Shown: positions 9,701-17,587 of the stretch, piece by piece
Position numbering within the stretch: the first letter of the stretch is position 1
Layout of the letters: every line of letters begins with the position of its first letter
Program-made: the position numbers and the translations under genes
NCBI GenBank assembly: GCA_018398765.1
Contig: JAHBMJ010001062.1
Coordinates: 1-21,228, forward strand
Length of the DNA: 21,228 nt
Reading direction: 5' to 3'
Source: Chromera velia
Taxonomy: Eukaryota > Sar > Chromeraceae
Notes under the pieces: model-generated
Database searches by the model: none
The model's input: the letters and a program-made list of their open reading frames with translations, nothing else
Told to the model about the DNA's origin: nothing

Positions 9701-12556
9701 TCTTCTCCGCAGTTCTTGCCCCCACACACTCACTCACTTCCTCATTGATTACCTGCATGTAGATCCTGGCAATCCAGCGAGGCAAGAAGGAAAGAGAAGT
9801 GATTGCAAAGCAGAGGGCGGAGGAGGAAGAGGCAGCCAAAAAGGTATGCGAAGGGAGTCATTCTTTTCGCATTCTTTTGCAATCTTTTGCTCTTTTCTGT
9901 TCGTGCAAAGCTGTCGATTGTGCGATTCATCTTGTTCCCTCCTCTTCTGAACTTTCTGTGTACCGTGTGGTCGTGCTTTGTCTGGCTCTTTCAGTATCAC
10001 GGCCCAGGCTTCCATTGAGGTTTCTCCATTCATGGACTCGTCTGTTTGTTCTCCAAGTAGCTGGTCGAGCGGTCGGTGCAAAGGGGGAAAGGCCCTATGC
10101 ACTCTTCTTTCTGTGTGCAGATCCAGGCGATCCAGAGAGGGAAGATGACGAGGAAGCAGATCGACCAGCAGAAACAAGAGGAAGAGGAGGCTGCAAAGAG
10201 GGTGAGTGGAACAAAGCATTTGTCAGCTCTATTCATGTGCACTGTGTCTTTTTCTTACATCGCACGTTCTTGCATTATGATCTGCAATCTCTCTGTTGAC
10301 TGAGGATAAGAGAAGAGAGTGCATGTACGAACTTCGCCTTCTCTTTGTTTGTTTGCCTCATTTGCTTCTTTTGCTTCCGTCACAAACAATCAGTTCGGAG
10401 TTGCGCATCATGCGGGTGCGTGGACTAGTCTTTAGCTGCTTGGCGTCTCTCTGACTGTTTTGCATGACCACCACTTTTCGTTTGACGGCGCTTCTATTGA
10501 CTGTGTGCCCCTCTGGTCGTGCAGATTCAGGCTGTACAGAGGGGCAAAAAAGCAAGGAAGGAAGTGGACCTGATGAAGAGGGAACTCTCTGGAAGCGTTG
10601 CAGAGGGAACTCTGGAAGAAGAGGCGGAACGGGAAAAGGAAGTCTCTAGACACGGAAGCAGTAGCGCGGTTGGTCGAGGTTTTCTTGCAACGAGATGAGC
10701 GTCGGATCTCTCTCTCTGTCTTTCTCTCTCTCCCCTCCCCCCGCCTCTCTCTCTATAGGAGGGTGTCTGTGCGTGTGTGCGTGTGCGGTTGCCTTGCATA
10801 AGCCTCTAAGAGTGCGAAATCGTATGACTGCGCTGAATTGCTCTCCGATGGTCTCATATGATTCTCACGTGTCTCACTTTGCGGCGTGGTTCTCTGTCAG
10901 TGTCCATGTGACAAGAAGGCACACAGTCACTCCACTGAACGCCGGGCAGCACCTTTGTGCACGATCGATATGCGCGTGCATAGCCTTTCAAATCACCCGT
11001 TCAGGTACAGAAGGGGCAAGCGAGAAGCAGCCACAGTGCCGCAGGACCTGCGAGCAGCACAAAGGCCAAGGAAGAGGATGAAGAGGAGGCGGCAGCTGCA
11101 TTAAAGGTGAGTCAGCGTGTTTTCAGTTGCTCTCACAAAAGCTCACAGGTATCTTCCCACTGTCTGATCTCGTGCCGAAGTGAACCGTTCTGGTGCGTTG
11201 TATTTGTTGTTTCCTCTCTGATGTATTGTTCCTTCTTGTTCTGAGTTTCTCTCTCACACACACAAGGGCGTCAGGAGGTGTTTATGTTTCTTTCTCTTAA
11301 TTTTCTGTCTGTCTGTCCCTCAGTTGCGATCCATCTTTCTCCCTCGAGGGGAGCCGCACGGTCTGAAATGGCCTTTTGAATTCCTTAGTACGTGTCTCTG
11401 GACCTTTTCGGGTGCTGATTACAATTTCCATATCTTTCTCACTTCTCTTTCTGTTTTCGTGCAGATTCAGTCCCTGCACAGGGGCAAACAGGCACGTCGC
11501 CAGACAGAGCAGCTCCGGCAACAGCAAGGAGGAGGAGAAAAGGACGACAAAAAGGAACTCCGCAAAGTTAGATCGGTCAGTGGATTTTCAATAAGAAAAC
11601 ACAAGGCAGGCTGGCAAAGACAGTGGGTCTGGTAGACCAACTCGAAAGAAGAAGAAGAAGAAGAAGAACCAAAAAAGGAATCAAACAAGTCCAACCACCG
11701 TGCAACCATGTTCACATCTTTCCTTTTCTCAGGAGCCCGAAGGAGGCCGCACCAGACCCGGAGGGCCCTCTGTCTCCCAGCAGCGGCGCTCTTCTGTCGG
11801 TCTGATTTCTGGGGGAGCGTCTTCAAGCGCCGCCCCAGCAGGAGACGCCAGCAGTGGCAATGAGGTTGTGAAGAGAGGCAGTCAGTTGAGTTACGGGCAG
11901 CCTCGGGGGTTTGCGAAGGGACAGGCGGAGAGGAGGTCGGGGTCTCTGGCGTCGGTCTCAATTGGATCGGCTGCAGACATCGAAGTGTAAGTCGATTGGG
12001 AAGGAAGTTCGGAATGCAGGAGTGCCATTTGGCCGGTCTCCCGTGAAATTGGGCACCCAGGAAGAAGCAAACAATGTGAGAAGAAGTGGGATGATTCCTC
12101 CATGCAAGAGTGTCGATAGAAAGACAAAGGAGAAAAATTCCCAGCCGATAACAGTAGGTGAACAGTTTGGTCAAACGAAAAATTGTGTTTCGTGTCTGTT
12201 TACTTATTATCTATCATGCACAATTTTCAGAACATCCAATTCACTCTCTCGTCGTCTCATCAGCGTATCAGTCACACGAGAGCGTTCACCTTTCGGCCTC
12301 TCATTAGGCGCTCCCGGAACAGGCAATCGGTACATTTTGGATGTCTTGTGGTTGCAGGATGTACGAGGACACACCAAGCGACCAAGAAGGAAGTCACAAA
12401 GGAAAGAAACCCAGACCCCCAGGACCACTCGCACGGCGGCGCTCGAGCCTCCAGTCAGACTCCCAGCTGTCGGTATCACAGGCAGGCAGTGGAAGGGGGA
12501 GAGATGACGCGATGCCTCCCACTCCCCCCAGCCCTCCTGGCCCCGTTTTCCGATAG
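3776..12556 (+). CDS. Large IQ-repeat protein, about 15 exons, putative calmodulin-binding
   Basis: Exons I can join in phase: 3951-4009 (ATG at 3957), 4587-5208, 5402-5607, 5913-6801, 7110-7184, 7521-7610, 7966-8046, 8318-8398, 8609-8689, 9117-9197, 9442-9522, 9763-9843, 10121-10201, 10525-10641, 11005-11106, 11465-11575, 11733-11986 and 12358-12556 (TAG). This gives about 1,094 residues from ATG 3957. An upstream exon 3776-3832, ending at a consensus CAG|GTAAGT, is in frame and would add 21 residues. Order: helical N-terminus (1-75), Pro/Ser-rich linker, a Trp-containing repeat (247-320), a linker, then IQ motifs from residue 517 to about 944, and a Ser/Gly/Pro-rich tail. IQ motifs bind calmodulin or related light chains, and the E/K-rich spacers should form one long helix. 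Donors are all GT and acceptors nearly all TGCAG. Uncertain points: the true start, the acceptor of exon 2 (4587 or 4644), and the donors after 10641 (alternative 10668) and 11575 (alternative 11566). I cannot name an orthologue. Confidence 0.75.
5465..6000 (+). repeat. Three-copy Trp-containing protein repeat in the IQ-repeat gene
   Basis: Three related segments follow one another in the predicted protein: IDLLWLASVDSKSF (from residue 246), VDLRWLAVASRDRDWLSL (from 275) and SELRWAAVLQPAEKFSWLSM (from 301). The common core is [DE]-L-[LR]-W-[LA]-A, followed by a second aromatic 8-12 residues later, with spacings of 29 and 26 residues. The third copy lies across the intron at 5608-5912. Its continuity supports the CG|T phase-2 splice there. 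I do not recognise this repeat from a named family. It could be a degenerate helical repeat. Confidence 0.55.
6580..11575 (+). repeat. IQ-motif exon array: 13 full IQ motifs plus one remnant
   Basis: Consensus IQxxxRGxxxR motifs begin at 6580, 6715 and 6799 (the last completed in exon 7110-7184). After that there is one motif at the start of each exon: 7521, 7966, 8318, 8609, 9117, 9442, 9763, 10121, 10525 and 11465. Exon 11005-11106 carries only a remnant (VQKGQAR). The seven exons from 7966 to 10201 are each exactly 81 bp (27 codons), phase 0 at both ends, with the pattern IQAIQRGK..R, KQ, EEEEAAKK. Members share the ending AKQRAEEEEAA (8609, 9442, 9763; AKQKAEEEEAA at 9117), which suggests a subset duplicated later. 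The copy at 9763 has IL in place of IQ. The introns differ in length (157-427 bp) and look unrelated. Confidence 0.85.
8874..8983 (+). repeat. 55-bp intronic tandem duplication
   Basis: Two adjacent copies of a 55-bp unit (8874-8928 and 8929-8983), both beginning AGTCTTTGTTTGCTATTCAT and differing at only a few positions, lie in the intron between the IQ exons at 8609 and 9117. This makes that intron (427 bp) the longest in the array. It contains no coding signal. Confidence 0.85.
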
Positions 12557-13373
12557 TGAGTCGCGTCTGATTCCTCGGACTGAATGAAAGACTGCAGGTT
12601 GTGATGATGAGGGTCTTTGATCACTAAATTGCCAACTACATTATACACTCAATCTGGCGTGCCTTCGTTGTTTTTGTATATTTTACCAACTACTTCCTAG
12701 ACCACTTCTTTTAACACTTATGTTAACAGTGAGTTGATATGTTTTAACAGCTGGTGACCTGTCAGAGATGTAAAACAAGAAAAAATTAGAGAACAATTTT
12801 GTATTAGATTTTGTTTTCAATATATGGCAAGAAAAAGGGCTAGAAAAAAGGGGCCCTGGGGAGGGAAATGCCAATGAGTTGATTATAAAAAAAATGACTG
12901 GGCCAATACTAGTATATTACTAATTTCTATTACATCACATTAGACCTTAAATCACATCATATTACAAGTTTTTTATTAAGTTTAATTTCAAACTAGCTTT
13001 TAAAATAAAATTTATATTAAATTATCAGCCAATCGCCAGAAGCCAAAAAACATGCTCATGGCGACTCGTATCGATGGCGTATGAAGAACATTATGATGAT
13101 GAGATGATTTCATCATATATATAGTTTTTGATCATGTATACAAAGCGAAATATTTTTAGTATCTGATGGATCACTAATTTTAATGATGCATATATAGAAA
13201 CTGACAGCTAGGTAATACAAAGAAGTCTTTAGCTAGTGAATTAGAGTATAAAACTATATGACATTAAAAGTAAAACCTATACAGTAAACAGATTCAAGTT
13301 TATAATGATGATCGAGTAATACTAGGGTGCAAAGAGGGGGCGGGTGGAGTACTCATCTCTGAGGATCCCGAAC
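12557..13373. other. AT-rich intergenic spacer
   Basis: Downstream of the IQ-repeat gene the sequence is strongly A/T-rich from about 12600 to 13320, with many in-frame stops on both strands. It includes ATG-ATG-ATG type short repeats near 13090-13115. I see no supported gene. It should contain the 3' UTR of the upstream gene. Confidence 0.6.
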
Positions 13374-13649
13374 TTAGGAGTTTAGGTTCCCATAGCGTTT
13401 TCCATGTCCTTCATTGCCTTCTAGAAGAGGCGGTTCTTTCCCTCTGCATTCCTTTTCTTCCTTTCGGACAGGTTTTTCCTCTGCCTGCTTGACTGTGTTG
13501 GTCAAGAGACCGTTGGGGCAATCAGCTCCCACGGTCTGAGCTCTGCAGACTGAGCAGACCCAAGTTGGAGCCCGGTTGTAAACAGTAAGAAGAAAAACAC
13601 TAAAAAAAAACCACACAACGTGAGACAAAGTCTTGGAGCTCTTATGCAT
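13374..13649 (-). other. Doubtful ORF with a CxxC pair
   Basis: A 91-residue open frame holds a hydrophobic N-terminal run (WFFFSVFLLTVY), then WVCSVCRAQTVGADCP, and a K/E-rich end. The Cys spacing (C-x2-C-x8-C) could be part of a small zinc-binding fold, but no full motif is present. The hydrophobic start comes partly from a T-rich run that could instead be a splice acceptor tract (TTTTTTTTTAG near 13600). It may be an orphan or remnant terminal exon, or chance. It sits isolated between AT-rich DNA and the GGAA tract. Confidence 0.2.
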
Positions 13650-13824
13650 TTTATTTTATGAAACATTGAAGCATTTCTACATGCGCTTTTGCGTTTTTGA
13701 TGTCTTTAAGAACTTCAACTTGAAATCTTTCTTAGGAGTGACGGGCGATCCGCAAAGTCGTTCAAGATGCAACATGAGAACACGATTGACCCCCACATGC
13801 AAGTCAAGGCAGAAAGAGGGAAGA

Positions 13825-14238
13825 CAAAAAAGAAGAAAGGAAGGAAAGAATAAAGGAAGGAAGGAAGGAAGGAAGAAAGGGAGGGAGGGAGAGAGGGAAG
13901 AAGGAAGGAAAGAAGAAAGGCAGGAAGCAAACAAGGATTGAAAGAAGGATGGAAGGAAGGAAAAAAGGAAGGAAGGAAGGAAGGAAGAAAAGAAAGAAAG
14001 ATGGAAGAAACCAACGAACGAATGAATGAAGGAAGGAAGGAAGAAAGCAAGAAAAAGAAAAAGAAAGGAATGAAATAAAGAGGCATTGAAGGAAGGAAGG
14101 AAGTCAGGAAGGGAAAAAGGAAGGAAGGAAAAAGGGAAGGAAGGAAGGAAGGAAAGAAGGAAGGAAGGAAAGAAGGAAGAAAGGACAGAAGAAAGGAAGA
14201 AATGACGGAAGGAAGGAAGGAGAGAAGGAAAGAAGAAT
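13825..14238. repeat. Long GGAA-rich purine tract (about 400 bp)
   Basis: The plus strand is almost pure purine, built on GGAA units with interruptions such as GAAA, GGGA and GAAC. The pattern is imperfect, so it is an old or interrupted microsatellite. Long ORFs across it on the minus strand encode only Phe/Leu/Pro/Ser repeats and are artefacts. Strand asymmetry of this kind can form non-B DNA (H-DNA). Confidence 0.9.
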
Positions 14239-15510
14239 TCGGAATCCTTGCCAATAGTCCAGGATTGAAGTCTTCCTAGGAAGTCTGCTGAGTTCTTATA
14301 CGTGCGAAAAATAAAAAAGAAAAAACGGAGCAGCAGAAAGTTTAAAGAGAACAACAGCATTTTCTGTACTTTGACTAACCCTCATATTCTGGTATATTAG
14401 TGAAAGTGCAGAGTATGACATGTCGTAGCTGGAAGTTGGGATCCATTCGGTTCTTGATGTGGAGCTGTCCTGCTTTTAGAGGTCATAAAGCATGACTTTG
14501 TGTGTTCTCTGGTTTGTCTCGTAGTAGATTGGGGTTTGAGACACAGAGATGAGCGCTGCCATCTCGACAGTTTAAGGAGGTTGCATCTTTTTGCTGCAGT
14601 CATGCACAAATAAGGCCAAGATGTTGGGAAAAGTGGGGGGGAGCGAAGATGGGAGCGGAAAGGCTGAGGAAGAAGGACCCGGGAAAACCTGCACCGAGGA
14701 ATCACGCTGAACAGGGCAGTCAGAGAGTCTAGCTTTCGGCACGGACATGCAAGAATTGTACATGCAGGAATTATAAAGACGAAGACTCAGTCTGGTCTTG
14801 AAAATGAGTCAAGCACATCAAGTAAGGGAGAAGGGGTTGCAACTAGGGTTTGTACTAACAGAAGCTGATGTATTGCCTTCATGTGCCTTCTGTGAGTTTT
14901 GAAGCCGACATCATTTTTCAGGGGTTATAAACGTTAAAAATTGAAAACGTAAATGCAAAGTTAATTGACAGACATTACAAACGCAAGGAAGAACGTTGTC
15001 ATCATGGTGAGATATGACTTGCATAGAAAGAGAAAAAGTAAGAGAACAGAAAGCTTCCTCTATGGGAGCAGTTTTGCTCTAATTGATACTGCCAGTGTCT
15101 CTATGAGCTTCTTTATATTGTTTTTGTGAGTTTTTTTGTCCTTTCTCCTGCTTTAAACATTCCTTTTCCTCTTTCAAGGAGTTTTTGTATCCGACAAGAG
15201 ATTCTTGATGCATGCAGATAGCAAAAAGGGCATACTTGCATCAACATGCATATTTATATCAGAATGAAGCTGACTGAAAAACGTTCGGGCACTTGCACAT
15301 CTGAAAAGGAACTCTTTATATGTATACTTCCTGATATCTGATTACCTCCTTCATGCGTCTGTTTGGATTGTACACGAGAGAGTCGTGGTCCTCGTGGAGT
15401 ATGCTCTCCGAGTTTTACATTCCTTTCTGTTGTGGGAGTGGGGGAGGCTAGTGATTGATATGAGAGGTTTCTTCCTGGATGTTGCATTTACTCAAGCCTA
15501 GACTCAAGCA
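14239..15510. other. Intergenic region without recognised features
   Basis: Mixed composition with moderate A/T content. ORFs at about 14397-14705 and 15254-15487 (both minus) have no domain, codon pattern or splice context that I can support. The 3' end should hold the promoter of the MYND gene that starts at 15511. Nothing else is visible. Confidence 0.5.
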
Positions 15511-16279
15511 ATGCAGCGAGCTTTCACTGACCGCGACTCAGATAGTGATGCTAAGGATCTGTTCATACTAGCAACGTCCGAAATGCAGAGCAGAAATGAG
15601 AATGTCAGCGAGAGATTTGCAGGTCTAATGCGTAGTTTGGCAATTATGTGCACTTTGCTGAATCCCGCAGTGTCTAAGTATGCCCTGAACAACAGAGTGA
15701 AGCTTCTGAAAGAGGCAAGGAAGCCAAACACCGTTCAACGAGGGAACTCAGAGATCCCCGCTATGACAGACCTTGACGTGTTCTTTGTATGGCTAGAAGC
15801 CAAAACTCTGCGCTCGAAAGCTAACTTGGCTGAGTGTGCACACCTTTGGGCCTATTCGAGCCTTTAAGAAAATCGCTCCACCGGTCGACTTAGAGAGAGT
15901 GTCGGCAGAGGACCTCTTCTCTGTCTGGAACAAAGTGTGGATGGGGCGTGCTAAAAAGGATGTGTACGCGATGGGAATGTCTTTTCAACCAACAAAGAAG
16001 GAGAAAAGAGAGAAATACCCCCTTTCTTGTGCGGTATGCAGTCAGTGCGTGCCGACGTTCACCTACTGCGGTGTTTGCAAATTGGTCGTCTACTGTTCGA
16101 AAGAGTGTCAGAAAGCGGACTGGAAGAAGATGCCGGGGGGGTACAAGGAGAGGTGCGCACTGCTGAAAAAGAATGTGAGCAATTTTTTTCTTAAAGACGA
16201 AAAGGGGGGAAAGGGCACAGTTATGAAAGGCGAAGAGGAAAGTGGGATCACAGTTGGTGAAAGCTCTAGAAATACGTGA
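15511..16279 (+). CDS. MYND-finger protein, reading frame broken near 15835-15870 (possible pseudogene)
   Basis: The first part (ATG 15511, in-frame stop just upstream at 15499) reads 118 residues and ends at a TAA at 15865. It is largely helical and has no known domain. The rest lies in the next frame, open from 15797 to a TGA at 16277. It includes FGPIRAFKKIAPPVDLERVS and a MYND-like finger (C at about 16028, 16037, 16067, 16076, 16094, 16106 and 16154). The finger's His-x3-Cys step is changed: a Tyr stands where His is expected, and the last loop is about five residues longer. The frame change could be a one-base indel (real or from sequencing) near 15840-15865. It could instead be a short intron 15834-15897 (GTGTGC..GAG), but that would be much smaller than other introns here and lacks TGCAG. 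No methyltransferase domain is present, unlike the other MYND gene in this window. Confidence 0.6.
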
Positions 16280-17587
16280 GACTCCCAGTCTATGATTTGA
16301 AGCGATCCCTAGAGCGATCCGTTCTATTAAATCAGACTGTTTGCAACTTTGCATAATCTCAATTGAATTCTCAGGAAAAACCTTATACCGTATTATCATA
16401 TGTTTAGAGTAAAACGATTCTCTTAATTACATTTTTTGTTTGGAAATCCAAATTAATTCCCAATTGTATTTTTTAAAGGTTAAATTTTTATGTAAAGCTA
16501 ATTGGTGTTCAGATTTGAAATGTTTGAGTTTTTTAATATTTATGCACAAAAATACAGCTTTGTAGATTAAGTTTTGGATAGTTTTTAACATAGAAAAAAA
16601 TGTTTCTAAATTGCTCCGAAACTAGCTCCAAATTGGGAATTTGGGATTGTACATTCGCAATTAGGCATTCCAATTGTCCTAATTACTTCCAAATTTAGTC
16701 CCAAATGCGATAGAGCAGCCGCCTAAAAAGGGTCTGTCCTGAACTATACATGAGAAAAGGTTGGTTTTAAACGCTGGTCTGTAACGTTAAGGACGGAGAC
16801 TATGATTTTAATATATAATCTGGCAAAAATTTCCTGCATGCCACTTAACATTTTTTAAATCACAAATTAAGTGAAATACTCAGAACTAGCGATGACTCAT
16901 AATCATTTTTATCTAAAGTGGACCTAGGAATGAACCCTTTTTTATTTATAGAGAAAAAATGCAGCTGTTAAGCTATTTGCTAAAGGTTGCGAAATAAGGG
17001 TCCATCATTTAATAATCTGCCTTGCGTGTTGTGACTTGCCGAACGCTAGACGCCTATTATGGGCCGATAGCGATGGCGTATGATGATGATGATGATGATG
17101 AAGGGGCAGCGCACTAAAGATTTTTGCTAACCCAGTTATATTAGGGGGGGGGGGGGCGTTACAATTCATGTCAACCCAACGGCAATGTACGGTGATGAGA
17201 TATACCTTCCACAACCTCCAGCCCTTTAGAGAGGGGGAGGGGGGTTACCAAATTAAATAATAAAAGGGGGGGTGGGGGGGGGTCAGCCCCCTAATGTAAC
17301 TGGGTTACCAAAAATCTTTAGTGCGCTGCCCCTAATAGTTGAAGACGCTAGCTAGTGCATGACGAGTCATTGACGACAGCTTACTTTAGTCGACGGGGGG
17401 CAAAAAAACAAAAAGAAACAGTCAATTTCTATATTTTGAATTTTTGATTCTTTTTATCATGCAGTGAATGATCACTGCGCGTTGCCTAGTGACAATGCCT
17501 ACTTGACGCCTAGACTTGACGCATTGTTAAAGAATCATCATCATTATCATCGCTGACTCTTGAAGCATTCTTCAATTCAACTTTTAC
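16280..17587. other. AT-rich intergenic spacer between converging genes
   Basis: This stretch lies between the 3' end of the MYND gene and the 3' end of the minus-strand helicase gene. Most of it is A/T-rich (16330-17040) with no coding frame. It holds the inverted-repeat element at 17102-17333, a GATGAT microsatellite at about 17079-17099, and loosely inverted CAATTGGGAATT-like motifs near 16443-16475 and 16622-16650. Confidence 0.6.
17102..17333. mobile_element. MITE-like element with 47-bp terminal inverted repeats
   Basis: The left arm 17102-17148 and the right arm 17287-17333 are reverse complements at about 45 of 47 positions. Both start from the outside with AGGGGCAGCGCACTAAAGAT. Mismatches are seen only near arm positions 26 and 38. 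The 138-bp centre holds two long G-rich runs on the plus strand and no ORF. Size (232 bp), inverted arms and lack of coding fit a non-autonomous DNA transposon. I could not find a clear target-site duplication (flanks GATGA and AATAG), so the superfamily cannot be named. A simple hairpin of other origin is possible. Confidence 0.6.

Noticed and set aside
13677-14360. Long minus-strand ORFs rich in Phe-Leu-Pro-Ser
   Set aside because: They are translations of the GGAA-rich tract and have no protein-like composition.
15834-15897. A 64-base intron to rescue the MYND gene frame
   Set aside because: Weak donor (GTGTGC) and acceptor (GAG without a pyrimidine tract), and far shorter than other introns here. 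It also removes a protein-like stretch (PIRAFKKIAPPVD). Kept only as an alternative.
16443-16650. Inverted CAATTGGGAATT-like motifs as a second MITE
   Set aside because: The match is short and broken, and A/T-rich DNA gives such matches by chance.
13065-17095. Shared CGATGGCGTATGA at about 13072 and 17071 as a dispersed repeat
   Set aside because: The identity covers only about 13 bases next to ATG-type microsatellites, and the flanks do not align.
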